A DNA stretch of 64,000 nt, from contig NZ_FOAI01000008.1 of the NCBI RefSeq assembly GCF_900109705.1, forward strand, positions 124,001 to 188,000. The letters are read 5' to 3'. The notes under the pieces are model-generated. The model was given only the letters and a program-made list of their open reading frames with translations, did no database searches and was not told where the DNA came from. The DNA comes from Roseivivax marinus (GTDB taxonomy: Bacteria; Pseudomonadota; Alphaproteobacteria; Rhodobacterales; Rhodobacteraceae). A program made the translations under genes and the position numbers. Of this stretch, positions 18,374-26,768 are shown piece after piece; the first letter of the stretch is position 1, and the number at the start of each line of letters is the position of its first letter.

Positions 18374-19521
18374 TCTGGGGTATTTTCGTTCTTTTGACGC
18401 TGGTCGCAATCGGAATTGTCCTCTACCCGCTGCTGCTGTCCAAATCGAACACTCTCACCAGAGGGGATGCGGTACCGGCGATCCTCGCCGATCAGATGCG
18501 GGAAATCCAACGAGACATGGACCGCGGTTTGATTTCTGAACAGGAAGCTCAAGCAGCCAGACTCGAGATCAAGAAACGGATCCTCGCGACGACCCGCAAT
18601 TCGGAAGAAAAAGTCGGATCATCCCGTAATGGTGGCAGAGTCACTCTCGTTGTCGCGGCGGTCCTCGCGCCGGTTATTGCCGCGGGCTACTATCTGACGA
18701 TGGGATCGCCGGAGGTTCCTTCAATGGCCTTCGCTGCCCGTGCAGAGGAGCGGGCACAGACTGATGAAGTGACGGCGCTGGCAATACAACTTCGCGAAAG
18801 GCTTGTGTCCGATCCGACCGGCGGCCCTAGCGAAGGGTGGATGCTGTTGGGCCAGACCTATCAGCGCATGGGCAGAGCAGCCGATGCCGTCGAAGCCTTC
18901 GAAGTCGTTGCCGAACGGGAGGATGCCACCTCCGCGACATTCTCCATGCTGGCAGAGGCTGTCGCGGTTGCCAATGACGGCGTTGTTATTCCACGGGCGA
19001 AATTGGCCATTGATCGCGCTTTGGACCTTGACCCATCCAATCCTGCGGCAACCTACTTCGAGTCTCTGTATTACCTTCAGCAAGAAGAGACGCGTAAGGC
19101 CTACGATCTGCTTGTTTCACGGCTGAATCAGGAAGAGGCTTACGTTCCCTGGATGGAGACCTATGCAGCGCAGATCAACCGGATTGCAGCGGCAGCTGAC
19201 CTTCCGGTCGTCAATCTACCCAGCGGGCCGACGTCGCAACCAGGCCCGAGTGCCGCAGATGTCGCGGCGGCGTCGGAGATGAATGACGCGGATCGCGCGG
19301 AGTTCATCCGATCGATGGTCTCGCGGCTGGCCGAGCGTCTTGAGGATGAACCGGACGATCTGGATGGTTGGATGCGGCTGGCAAATGCCTATACCGTCCT
19401 TCAGGAGCCCGATCGCGCCGTTGAGGCCTACCGCAAGGCTGAAGCGCTGTTGGAGCAGCAGCCCGCCAGTGATCCTCGGCGTGCGGCGGTCCGTGCCGCG
19501 CTTGAGCGGCTCGGCGGCTGA
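18370..19521 (+). CDS. ccmI: Cytochrome c maturation chaperone CcmI (TPR protein)
   Basis: 383 residues. Two membrane helices at residues about 2-20 and 90-110 flank a cytoplasmic loop with a basic, Leu-rich segment; the periplasmic part holds TPR repeats (for example GWMLLGQTYQRMGRAADAVE and GWMRLANAYTVLQEPDRAVE) that bind the C-termini of apocytochromes. Separate CcmI with TPRs is typical of alphaproteobacteria. It closes the ccmFGHI run and is convergent with scsB. Confidence 0.92.
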   Translation: MIWGIFVLLTLVAIGIVLYPLLLSKSNTLTRGDAVPAILADQMREIQRDMDRGLISEQEAQAARLEIKKRILATTRNSEEKVGSSRNGGRVTLVVAAVLAPVIAAGYYLTMGSPEVPSMAFAARAEERAQTDEVTALAIQLRERLVSDPTGGPSEGWMLLGQTYQRMGRAADAVEAFEVVAEREDATSATFSMLAEAVAVANDGVVIPRAKLAIDRALDLDPSNPAATYFESLYYLQQEETRKAYDLLVSRLNQEEAYVPWMETYAAQINRIAAAADLPVVNLPSGPTSQPGPSAADVAAASEMNDADRAEFIRSMVSRLAERLEDEPDDLDGWMRLANAYTVLQEPDRAVEAYRKAEALLEQQPASDPRRAAVRAALERLGG

Positions 19522-19524
19522 CTA

Positions 19525-19548
19525 CTGCTCGGTGTCCCGGTCGAGCAG
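19525..19548. terminator. Weak hairpin between ccmI and scsB
   Basis: CTGCTCG (19525-19531) pairs with CGAGCAG (19542-19548) over a 10-nt loop, in the 28-nt gap between convergent stop codons. There is no U tract, so termination is only inferred from position. Confidence 0.4.
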
Positions 19549-19549
19549 G

Positions 19550-21679
19550 TCACTCCTGTCCGGCAACCTTTGCGGAAACATCCCGACCACTGGCTTGCGC
19601 CAAGGCGTTCATCACGTCCTCGGTTTTTAGCAATTCGGACAGCACAATGCCGTTCGGTGCCGATGGTCCGTAGACGGCATTGAAGGGGATGCCGTATCTG
19701 CCGAAACTCTCAAGGTAGCGGGAAATGCGCGTGTCCGGGCGTGTCCAATCTGCCTGCATCGCCGTGACTCCAGGCGCTTCAAGCGCGCTCCGGACTGGCT
19801 CCCGATCGATGATAAGTGTCTTGTTCGCTTTGCAAGTCAGACACCAGTCAGCGGTCACATCGACAAAAACGACCTCTCCTGCGGACACGCGTTTCGCTAT
19901 TTCCGAACGATCAAATGCGATCCAAGCCATTGCCAACTGCGGCGTCGAACGCGCAGGTGCTGATTGCTGCAAGAGAGGACCTGCGGCAATGGCCAGGACA
20001 AGGCTGGCTATGGCAATAGACCACCTGAATTGGGACTGCACATTCGGGAGAGATAGTATCAGAACGGCGAGACCGGACAACGCCGCGACCGCGATGACAG
20101 ACGCAAGCCCGGCGACACCGTCGAGCACCCAGAACAGCCACACGGCGGTTGCAAGCAACAAAACCCCCATGACGCTTTTGATGATCAGCATCCATCGACC
20201 AGGCTTGGGCATGAATGCGACCAGACGCGGGAACGCGGCGATGACGAGATAGGGCAGGGCGAGGCCGAGCCCGAGGCTCGTAAAGACGATGAGGATGTCC
20301 ACGCCACGCCCGGCCAAAGCAAAGGCCACCGCGGTGCCGAGGAACGGTGCCGAACAAGGCGTCGCCATGACGGCACCGAACATGCCAGTGAAAAAGTCGG
20401 CAGAATACCCGTTGCGTCCTCCGGCCCCTGCAAGCCGCGTCTGCATGCCGTGTGGAAGGGCGAACTCGAACGCTCCGAACAGATTTGCCGAAAAGACGAG
20501 CAGGACAGCGATCATCGCCGCAAGAAACAGCGGGCTTTGAAACTGCAAACCCCACCCGACGCTGAGGCCTGCCGTCTGGAGCGCCCAGAGGACGAGCGCC
20601 AGACCCCACATGAACGTCATGATGCCGGCGCTGGCAGCGACGAAACCGAACCGGACACGGGTAGTGTCGTGATCGGTGTGTTTGAGCACAGACGACACCT
20701 TGATGGACAGCACCGGCAGCACGCAGGGCATCACATTCAGGATCAATCCGCCCAGCAGCGCGATCGCGGCAATCCAGATCAGTTCCATCATGTCCGGTGT
20801 CGTGGCGGCCAGTTCAAAGGGTGGTGCTATTCCTTGCGCCACGCGATCCGCGATGATCGTGAAGGCCCGGTTCTCGCCGTCGGTGACGGTAATCGACGGA
20901 GCCACTGTCACATCCGTATTCGACGAGAGGATCGGCAAGCGCGCCCAAAGCAAACGATCCTCTTCTCCCAAACGGATATCGGGTTTGCCAAGCGCAACAC
21001 CCATACCCAGTTCGGGAAACACATCCGGCGACTGGAGTGGTTCATCGACGCGAAGGCTGACGATCAACTCCGTGAGGTCTTCGTCGATGAAGGCATTTGC
21101 CTCGCTGACGCCGCTCGTCTCGGCCCCTTCGGGGACGCGCTCGGAAAACGTACCGATCAGCCCAGCCGAAGTGCTGTCGATGACGTTGCCCCGTCCGAGG
21201 CGAAGTGACAGGTCAAACTCTTCCGGGACACAGACATTGGAGCACACCAGCAGTTTGACCTGCGCGGAAAGAGTCACAGGTGCGCCGGGATCTTTGAGCG
21301 TTATGCGCAGCGGAAAGACGACTTCACCCGCATAACCAAAATTTTCGATGCCGAAGGCGGTGAAGCGCGTCGGGGCGGGCCACATGAATTCGACATCTGC
21401 GACGTTTTCGGAACCGCTCCATTCGACCGAAGGCGGTATTCCCACCTCGCCCGCCGACCGCCAATAGGTCTTCCAGTTTTCGTTCAGTTGAAGGTGAAGC
21501 CCGGCTGACAGAGTCTGTGTGTTCTCGGGAACGCCGTCCTGTACACTAATGAGATGCGCGGTGAGTGGCGCGCTCTGGTATTCAGCAGAGGTTGCTGCCG
21601 CGACACTTCCAGAGACAACGGCCAGGAGCACGAAGGGAATAAGCAAAACCCGTCGCAGGATCAAAAGGCAATCGATCAA
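19550..21679 (-). CDS. scsB: DsbD-family protein-disulfide reductase, ScsB type
   Basis: 709 residues. Signal peptide, two N-terminal periplasmic DsbD-alpha-like modules including LLVCSNVCVPEEF, eight or so membrane helices with the electron-carrying Cys in LNVMPCVLPVLSIKV and TPCSAPFLGTAVAF, and a C-terminal thioredoxin domain with DWCLTCKANK. ScsB passes electrons from cytoplasmic thioredoxin to periplasmic partners such as ScsC, and confers copper tolerance. The start is TTG 21679 with GGAAGGAA about 9 nt upstream; no ATG is available in frame. It is third in the minus-strand operon after the DUF2933-like and lipoprotein genes. A DsbA-like ScsC partner is at 27249. Confidence 0.9.
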   Translation of the reverse strand: MIDCLLILRRVLLIPFVLLAVVSGSVAAATSAEYQSAPLTAHLISVQDGVPENTQTLSAGLHLQLNENWKTYWRSAGEVGIPPSVEWSGSENVADVEFMWPAPTRFTAFGIENFGYAGEVVFPLRITLKDPGAPVTLSAQVKLLVCSNVCVPEEFDLSLRLGRGNVIDSTSAGLIGTFSERVPEGAETSGVSEANAFIDEDLTELIVSLRVDEPLQSPDVFPELGMGVALGKPDIRLGEEDRLLWARLPILSSNTDVTVAPSITVTDGENRAFTIIADRVAQGIAPPFELAATTPDMMELIWIAAIALLGGLILNVMPCVLPVLSIKVSSVLKHTDHDTTRVRFGFVAASAGIMTFMWGLALVLWALQTAGLSVGWGLQFQSPLFLAAMIAVLLVFSANLFGAFEFALPHGMQTRLAGAGGRNGYSADFFTGMFGAVMATPCSAPFLGTAVAFALAGRGVDILIVFTSLGLGLALPYLVIAAFPRLVAFMPKPGRWMLIIKSVMGVLLLATAVWLFWVLDGVAGLASVIAVAALSGLAVLILSLPNVQSQFRWSIAIASLVLAIAAGPLLQQSAPARSTPQLAMAWIAFDRSEIAKRVSAGEVVFVDVTADWCLTCKANKTLIIDREPVRSALEAPGVTAMQADWTRPDTRISRYLESFGRYGIPFNAVYGPSAPNGIVLSELLKTEDVMNALAQASGRDVSAKVAGQE

Positions 21680-21736
21680 GATACCTGCTTCCTTCCCATA
21701 TTTTCCGCAGATTTCGCCAGGACGGCGGAAATTGCG

Positions 21737-21961
21737 TCAAAGTCCACCTGTGGCAAAACCCTGACGACCGTCCGCACAGACAATTCGCGCAACGCCAGTC
21801 GCAGAAGATGAAAGGGTTCGACACCCATCCGGCAGAAGGTCTGACGCTTGCTTCGTGGACACGATAGCGCCGCGATCCGAGCAGTATTCAAGACTTCCTG
21901 CACATCCCCCAAGCATGAAACCCGACAACAGCAACGCGCCTACGCGTACCTTCCCGCGCAC
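21737..21961 (-). CDS. Small lipoprotein of unknown function
   Basis: 74 residues with a lipoprotein signal: basic start, hydrophobic run and lipobox LGGC near residue 20. Three further cysteines follow. A GTG start at 21961 overlaps the stop of the upstream membrane protein (TGATGTG), indicating coupling. It lies 57 nt before scsB. No family recognised. It would be a client of the island's own Lgt, LspA and Lnt. Confidence 0.6.
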   Translation of the reverse strand: MRGKVRVGALLLSGFMLGGCAGSLEYCSDRGAIVSTKQASDLLPDGCRTLSSSATGVARIVCADGRQGFATGGL

Positions 21962-21962
21962 A

Positions 21963-22265
21963 TCACGGCCTGTCGCGGACCACGACTGGAATCGCGGAGG
22001 TTATGGGCTCGGTCGTTTCCTCGATAGTATCCTTTGCCTTGTCGGAATGGCACGATTTTCCCATGAACTTGTGCATCACGAGATGCGCCCCAACGCACAG
22101 CAGGAGCGGGGCGAAAGCCGCTGCATTGCCCCACATGCCCGCCAATGTGCCGCCGGCAAGAAAAAACCCCGCAACGGGCAGCAGCATGACGACGCAACAC
22201 GCCATCATACCATAATGCATGAGCCTGTCCGTGATCGGCTTTTTTCTGTGGCTGTGGTGGTCCAT
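21963..22265 (-). CDS. DUF2933-like small membrane protein
   Basis: 100 residues: His-rich start (MDHHSHRKK), two hydrophobic helices, and a mid-protein HLVMHKFMGKSCHS stretch resembling the end of DUF2933 proteins, which accompany copper and cation-efflux operons. The tail is acidic. A GAGGG Shine-Dalgarno precedes the ATG. It is the first gene of the operon leading to scsB, behind a CueR-like promoter at 22294-22324. Confidence 0.65.
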   Translation of the reverse strand: MDHHSHRKKPITDRLMHYGMMACCVVMLLPVAGFFLAGGTLAGMWGNAAAFAPLLLCVGAHLVMHKFMGKSCHSDKAKDTIEETTEPITSAIPVVVRDRP

Positions 22266-22293
22266 GACACCCTCTTTGTCTCGTTCCCGGCGT

Positions 22294-22324
22294 CATTTGC
22301 GACCCTCCAGCAGGGTAAGGTCAA
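22294..22324 (-). promoter_or_regulatory. CueR-like promoter of the DUF2933-lipoprotein-scsB operon
   Basis: Minus strand: -35 TTGACC (22319-22324), 19-nt spacer with the dyad ACCCTGCTGGAGGGT, -10 CAAATG (22294-22299). The dyad arms differ from the CCAG core of the other boxes, so the regulator may be CueR or a relative. Confidence 0.6.
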
Positions 22325-22325
22325 G

Positions 22326-22341
22326 GATACAAATGGATACA
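22326..22341 (+). promoter_or_regulatory. GATACA-N4-GATACA tandem site upstream of L,D-transpeptidase 1
   Basis: GATACA at 22326-22331 and 22336-22341, 10-bp period, oriented toward the gene at 22421. It matches the tandem sites at 12742-12786 and 35093-35108 and abuts the -35 of the divergent promoter. Confidence 0.55.
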
Positions 22342-22420
22342 CTTCTCGCGGCCTTGTCAGGTTGCCTGATGCCGGGTCTCCCGTAAAAGACATGTACAAA
22401 CCGTAGGCTAGGAGTGTGTC

Positions 22421-22981
22421 ATGACGACATCGCGAAACAACAAGATCAATCGACGAAGCCTGTTGGGGTATGCGGCTGTCGCTTTGGTTGCACCAAGCGT
22501 GGTTCGAGCCGAAACCATTCGCCGCAACATTTCTTCTTTCCGAGTTCATGACTGGCAAGACCATTTCGACACGCTCGGCAAAGGGATCATCATCTCAGAC
22601 ACCGTGACGATGGCGCTCCAGCATTGGACATCAGATGGCGAAATGCGGATTTACCCAACGTCCGTTCCGCTGACCGACGAACTCACCAAACGCGGTTACA
22701 CCGAAGTGGTGGAAAAACGCAAAAACCCCAGCTGGGCGCCAACGCCCTCCATGCGGGAACGCAATCCGGAATGGCCGGCTCGTGTCGAGGGGGGTGATCC
22801 GGACAACCCATTGGGTACTCGTGCACTGTACCTGTCGTGGCAGTACTACCGTATTCACGGGACACAGGATACGCGCAAGATCGGCCGCCGGTCGTCAAAC
22901 GGCTGCATCGGCCTGTTCAACGCACAGATCGAGGAAGTCTACGAGCGGGCACCTGTCGGCACTCAAGTCAAACTCATCTGA
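22421..22981 (+). CDS. Exported L,D-transpeptidase family protein (copy 1)
   Basis: 186 residues. Tat-type signal (NRRSLLGYAAVALVAPSVV), then a YkuD-fold catalytic domain with the conserved pair HGT (near residue 145) and SSNGCIGL, whose Cys is the nucleophile. Such enzymes make 3-3 peptidoglycan cross-links or attach lipoproteins to the wall, independent of penicillin-binding proteins. TAGGAG precedes the ATG. It is the most divergent of the four copies in this window. Followed by cytochrome c genes at short spacing, so likely the first gene of a long redox operon. The tandem GATACA site upstream suggests control by the two-component system. Confidence 0.88.
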   Translation: MTTSRNNKINRRSLLGYAAVALVAPSVVRAETIRRNISSFRVHDWQDHFDTLGKGIIISDTVTMALQHWTSDGEMRIYPTSVPLTDELTKRGYTEVVEKRKNPSWAPTPSMRERNPEWPARVEGGDPDNPLGTRALYLSWQYYRIHGTQDTRKIGRRSSNGCIGLFNAQIEEVYERAPVGTQVKLI

Positions 22982-23009
22982 CCCAACGGGCAAGGCGGAA
23001 GATACAGGC

Positions 23010-23468
23010 ATGGACAAATTGACTGCGCTGATTGGTGCCGTTTTTGTTATCGGCGGGGGTTTTGCCGTTTGGCAGTTCGTTGGAGCGGAAGATACAGCGG
23101 TTGGCCACTCCATGACGCCACCCGACACAAGTGAGATCGCTGAAGGCGGCCCGATCGTTCAGGTCCAGCTGCCTTCCCAACTCTCGCAACAGGCGGCGCT
23201 TGGAAAGAGCATATTCGAGGCAAAGTGTTCTGAGTGTCACGGTGAAAATGCTGCCGGTCAAAACGGTGTTGCGCCGCCTCTCGTGCACAAGATCTACGAA
23301 CCGAGCCACCATTCGGACATGGCTTTTGTTCTGGCAGCTCAAAACGGCGTCCGTGCACATCACTGGAATTTCGGTAATATGCCTAAGATCGAGGGATTGA
23401 CCCAAGGAGACGTCAAGATGGTGGCCGCCTATGTCCGCGAATTGCAGCGGGCCAACGGGATCAACTGA
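23010..23468 (+). CDS. Membrane-anchored monohaem cytochrome c
   Basis: 152 residues. One N-terminal helix (about 4-25) acts as an uncleaved anchor or signal; the haem motif CSECH is at about residues 73-77 and a distal Met is available in GNMPKIEGL. The chain fits class I cytochrome c. It lies 28 nt after the L,D-transpeptidase gene and overlaps the next gene by one base. It probably shuttles electrons between the multicopper oxidase/other cytochromes and the respiratory chain; the partner is not defined. Confidence 0.87.
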   Translation: MDKLTALIGAVFVIGGGFAVWQFVGAEDTAVGHSMTPPDTSEIAEGGPIVQVQLPSQLSQQAALGKSIFEAKCSECHGENAAGQNGVAPPLVHKIYEPSHHSDMAFVLAAQNGVRAHHWNFGNMPKIEGLTQGDVKMVAAYVRELQRANGIN

Positions 23469-23794
23469 TGCGTTGGTCGAAGACGAACCGATGGATTCTG
23501 TCGGTCGTTTTCGGCCTTTTCCTTGTAGTTCTCGGGGTGCCAGAGGCGCCGGTATATCATGGTGAAACGTCGTTGGGGCAGGAATACCATGGTCACGAAG
23601 ACGCAGGGCCATCGACCGAGGCCTCTGGCCACTGCCATCCAGGCCTCGATTGTTCTGTCCCGGCAGCGTTATTGCTTCAGCCGAACATGGCGTACGAGCC
23701 TTCTTTTCTGAAAGCCGTCATGCAAGACGGCGCGATCCAACGAACCGAATTGCGCCCGATCAGCGATCCTCCACCGCCCCGACGGTGGGTCTGA
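23468..23794 (+). CDS. Small exported protein of unknown function
   Basis: 108 residues with an N-terminal hydrophobic signal or anchor (WILSVVFGLFLVVLGV), a His-rich middle (YHGHEDAGP, GHCHPGLDC) and a Pro/Arg tail ending PPPPRRWV. The two Cys and five or so His could bind metal. No family is recognised. Its start overlaps the preceding cytochrome stop (TGATG), so it belongs to the same operon. Confidence 0.6.
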   Translation: MRWSKTNRWILSVVFGLFLVVLGVPEAPVYHGETSLGQEYHGHEDAGPSTEASGHCHPGLDCSVPAALLLQPNMAYEPSFLKAVMQDGAIQRTELRPISDPPPPRRWV

Positions 23795-23837
23795 TTTCAC
23801 ATCGCTCGAAAAGCAGACCCAAAGAAGGATCGAAGAC

Positions 23838-24410
23838 ATGAAAAAGACGACTATCGTAGCGGCAGTGTTGATTGCAGGTACTGCGGTCACGGCATTCGCG
23901 CATAGCGGTGCCACCGGCATCGTGAAAGAGCGCATGGACGCCATGCTTGCAATGGGGAAGGCGGTCAAGACCGTGGCCCCGATGATGAGGGGCGAAACGG
24001 CCTATGACGCAGAAACAGTGCGCGATGCCGCGCGCCTGTTCCAGCAGCACGCCGGTGAGAGCATGACGAACCTGTTCCCTGAGGGCACAGGGGGCATGCC
24101 CTCGGAAGCCAAAGACGAGGTGTGGACCGACTGGGACCGCTTCGCAGCATTGGCGAGTCAGCTGGAAGAATATTCCGAAGGCCTGGAACGCGCAGCCGAC
24201 AATGGATTGGGCGGCATGGGCGGCAATACCTCCATGGGTGGCACCTCGATGATGGGCGGTGGGTCCATGATGGGCGGGAGCACGATGATGGGCGGAGGCG
24301 ACATGATGGATGCGGCCGCCATTGCCGAAATGCCCGCCGACGCAGCATTCGCGATGACGACCCAGGTCTGTTCCGCATGCCATGAACGCTTCCGGGCGGA
24401 AGAAGACTGA
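23838..24410 (+). CDS. Cytochrome c' with a Met/Gly-rich insertion
   Basis: 190 residues. Signal peptide ending TAFAHS, then a four-helix cytochrome c' (class II) fold: the N-terminal helix carries VKERMDAMLAMGKAVK and the haem site CSACH sits at the C-terminus, as in the family. Between helices 3 and 4 is an insertion of roughly 40 residues made of MGG/SMMGG units, absent from ordinary cytochrome c' (about 130 residues mature). Met-rich loops of this kind bind Cu(I)/Ag(I) in CusF/CopK-like and CueO proteins. It sits between a His-rich exported protein and a dihaem cytochrome. A copper-binding or copper-oxidising electron acceptor role is inferred. Confidence 0.85.
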   Translation: MKKTTIVAAVLIAGTAVTAFAHSGATGIVKERMDAMLAMGKAVKTVAPMMRGETAYDAETVRDAARLFQQHAGESMTNLFPEGTGGMPSEAKDEVWTDWDRFAALASQLEEYSEGLERAADNGLGGMGGNTSMGGTSMMGGGSMMGGSTMMGGGDMMDAAAIAEMPADAAFAMTTQVCSACHERFRAEED

Positions 24411-24412
24411 CC

Positions 24413-25330
24413 ATGCGCCGGTTCTTGACACTCGTCAGCGGGGCCGCCGTGCTGGGCGCGGCCAGCCTCGGCGTCGTGATTGCATGGCCTGTCGGCAGTG
24501 CAGTGACTCCGATTGCAATAGAGGGCAATGTCGACCGGGGCGCATATCTGGCGCGCGCCAGTGGGTGCATTGCCTGTCATACCAATTTTGAAGCGGGCGG
24601 CGCACCACTTGCCGGAGGGGCGCCGCTCGAAACCCCGTTCGGAACGTTCTACCCGCCCAACCTGACGACAGACCCGGAACATGGCATGGGCGAATGGACG
24701 GCAGAACAGTTCGCAAAAGCCATGCGGCAAGGCATCGGCCCCGATGGAACGCCGTACTATCCGTCTTTCCCGTACACCTTCTATGCGGATTTTTCTGATC
24801 AGGATATCGCTGACCTCTGGGCGGCGTTTCAAACCGTGCCGCCCGTGGACGAGCCTGCACCAGAAAATGATGTCAGCTTCCCATTCGACCAACGATGGGG
24901 GCTGAAGCTCTGGCGAGCGGCGTTCTTCTACGATCCGGATACCGAACCGATTGAAGGGCGAAGCGACGCATGGAATCGAGGACGGGAATTGGTGCGCGGT
25001 GCGGCACATTGCGGAGCCTGCCATACGCCGCGCAATCTTGCGGGAGGCCGCGATATCGGTGCTTCCTTTGCAGGCAACGCCCAGCTTCCCGGTGGCAGCA
25101 AGGCCCCCGCGATACGGCCAAAAGACCTGGTCAAAAATGACTGGACGGTTTCAAACCTCGCTTATGCGCTCCAGACCGGCATCACCCCTTCGGGCGATGC
25201 TTTCGGCGGCAGCATGGCGGAAGTGGTTCGCGAGGGAACTCGGTTTCTGACACCTGCCGATCGCGAAGCGATGGCGCTTTTCCTGCTGAACAAGGACACG
25301 GTCGAGGCGGAGAACCCCGCGTCGAACTAA
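24413..25330 (+). CDS. Dihaem cytochrome c
   Basis: 305 residues with an N-terminal signal/anchor (about 7-27) and two haem motifs, CIACH near residue 52 and CGACH near residue 202. It is related to the cytochrome subunit of membrane alcohol/aldehyde dehydrogenases, but two domains rather than three and no dehydrogenase gene nearby. Starts 2 nt after the cytochrome c' stop. It is followed by a hairpin at 25337-25357 and the multicopper oxidase, which could pass it electrons. Confidence 0.88.
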   Translation: MRRFLTLVSGAAVLGAASLGVVIAWPVGSAVTPIAIEGNVDRGAYLARASGCIACHTNFEAGGAPLAGGAPLETPFGTFYPPNLTTDPEHGMGEWTAEQFAKAMRQGIGPDGTPYYPSFPYTFYADFSDQDIADLWAAFQTVPPVDEPAPENDVSFPFDQRWGLKLWRAAFFYDPDTEPIEGRSDAWNRGRELVRGAAHCGACHTPRNLAGGRDIGASFAGNAQLPGGSKAPAIRPKDLVKNDWTVSNLAYALQTGITPSGDAFGGSMAEVVREGTRFLTPADREAMALFLLNKDTVEAENPASN

Positions 25331-25336
25331 CACCAC

Positions 25337-25357
25337 GCGGGGGCAACACGCCCCCGC
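25337..25357 (+). terminator. Terminator or attenuator before the multicopper oxidase
   Basis: GCGGGGGC (25337-25344) pairs with GCCCCCGC (25350-25357) over a 5-nt loop, followed by TTTCT. Only 16 nt separate it from the next start codon, so it may reduce rather than end transcription. Confidence 0.65.
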
Positions 25358-25373
25358 TTTCTCGAGGATCGAA

Positions 25374-26768
25374 ATGAGACAAACACGTCGGGATTTCTTG
25401 CGCCATGCAACACTGGCGGCCTGCGCGGCGGCCATCCCGCAGTCGGCTTTTGCCGCGACCCCGTTCGAGGACCTGATTGCCAAGGTTGCACGTCGACAGC
25501 TTCTTCCGGACACCTACCCGGAAACAGAGATCTGGGGCTATGACGGCCTCGTTCCGGCCCCGGAAATCAGGGTCACACAAGGCGATCGGGTGCGTCGCAG
25601 GTTTCGCAACGAGGTACCCGATCCCAGTTCGGTTCACTGGCACGGAATCCGGATCGATAACGCGATGGATGGCGTTTCAGGACTGACCCAGAAAGCCGTG
25701 GCACCAGGTGAAACCTTTGACTACGACTTCGTCGTACCGGACGCGGGCACCTATTGGTATCACGCGCATAATCGCTCATACGAGCAAGTCGCGCGTGGTT
25801 TGCGCGGTGCCTTGATCGTCGAAGAGGTCGATGGACCGGACATAGACCGCGAGGAAGTCATCGTTCTGGAGGACTGGTTGCTCGACCCTGAGAGCGGGCA
25901 GCTGTTCGACAATTTCGAACAGCCTATGATGATGAGCCACGGTGGACGCATCGGCAACTTTATCACGACCAATGGGCGCTATGACCTGACCTTGCCCGCG
26001 AAGCGCAACGAACGCATTCGCTTGCGGATCATCAACGCAGCAAGCGCTCGAATTTTCCCGCTGAGGCTCTCTGGATTCAGTGGCTGGACGGTGGCCGTGG
26101 ATGGAATGCCAACCGGCCAACCCCAGTCGGTTGACGGCGAGTTGATCCTCGGCCCGGCACAGCGCGTCGACTTAATTGTGGATGTGACCGAAGGCGAAGG
26201 CGGCACCGCCCAATTGCTTCGCATCGGCGATGATGATCAACTGACCCCGTTGGTGAGTTTTCTGGTCAACGGCACAGCCAGTTCAGTACCAAGAGGCAAG
26301 CCACTGCCGTTGCCGCCGAACCCCGCGGCACACGCCCCGGACCTTGCCGATGCGCGTGATTTGCAACTGGTCATGTCCGGCGGGGCAATGGGGCGAATGC
26401 AGTCCGCATTGCTTGGCGGGGAACGTCTTGGATTCCGTCAGCTTGCCCAAGCGGGCAAATTCTGGGCCCTGAATGATGTCGCCGAAATGACCTACACGCC
26501 ACTGGCCGATCTATCCCTGAACGAGCCGGTGCGCCTGAAGATCGAGAACCAGACCGTTTTCCCACATGCGATGCACCTGCACGGGATGCATTTCCGCGAG
26601 CTGCGCCCCGACGGCGCGTTCGGGCCGATGCGGGACACGATCCTGTTGGCCGGCAACGAGTCCCGGGAGATCGCCTTTACGGCAGACAATCCCGGCAAGT
26701 GGCTGTTCCATTGCCACATGCTCAGCCACGCCGCATCTGGCATGACAACCTGGATACGGGTCACATGA
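25374..26768 (+). CDS. Tat-exported multicopper oxidase (copy 1)
   Basis: 464 residues. Tat signal (TRRDFLRHATLAACAAA) followed by three cupredoxin domains. All four copper-ligand clusters are visible: HWHG, WYHAH, HAMHLHGMHF and HCHMLSHAASGM. This places it with CopA/CueO-type laccases that oxidise Cu(I) to Cu(II) in the periplasm. No large Met-rich insert is present, unlike CueO. It is embedded among cytochromes c; the ATG of the next cytochrome overlaps its stop. A second oxidase is at 33777. Substrate inferred as Cu(I); phenols cannot be excluded. Confidence 0.92.
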   Translation: MRQTRRDFLRHATLAACAAAIPQSAFAATPFEDLIAKVARRQLLPDTYPETEIWGYDGLVPAPEIRVTQGDRVRRRFRNEVPDPSSVHWHGIRIDNAMDGVSGLTQKAVAPGETFDYDFVVPDAGTYWYHAHNRSYEQVARGLRGALIVEEVDGPDIDREEVIVLEDWLLDPESGQLFDNFEQPMMMSHGGRIGNFITTNGRYDLTLPAKRNERIRLRIINAASARIFPLRLSGFSGWTVAVDGMPTGQPQSVDGELILGPAQRVDLIVDVTEGEGGTAQLLRIGDDDQLTPLVSFLVNGTASSVPRGKPLPLPPNPAAHAPDLADARDLQLVMSGGAMGRMQSALLGGERLGFRQLAQAGKFWALNDVAEMTYTPLADLSLNEPVRLKIENQTVFPHAMHLHGMHFRELRPDGAFGPMRDTILLAGNESREIAFTADNPGKWLFHCHMLSHAASGMTTWIRVT

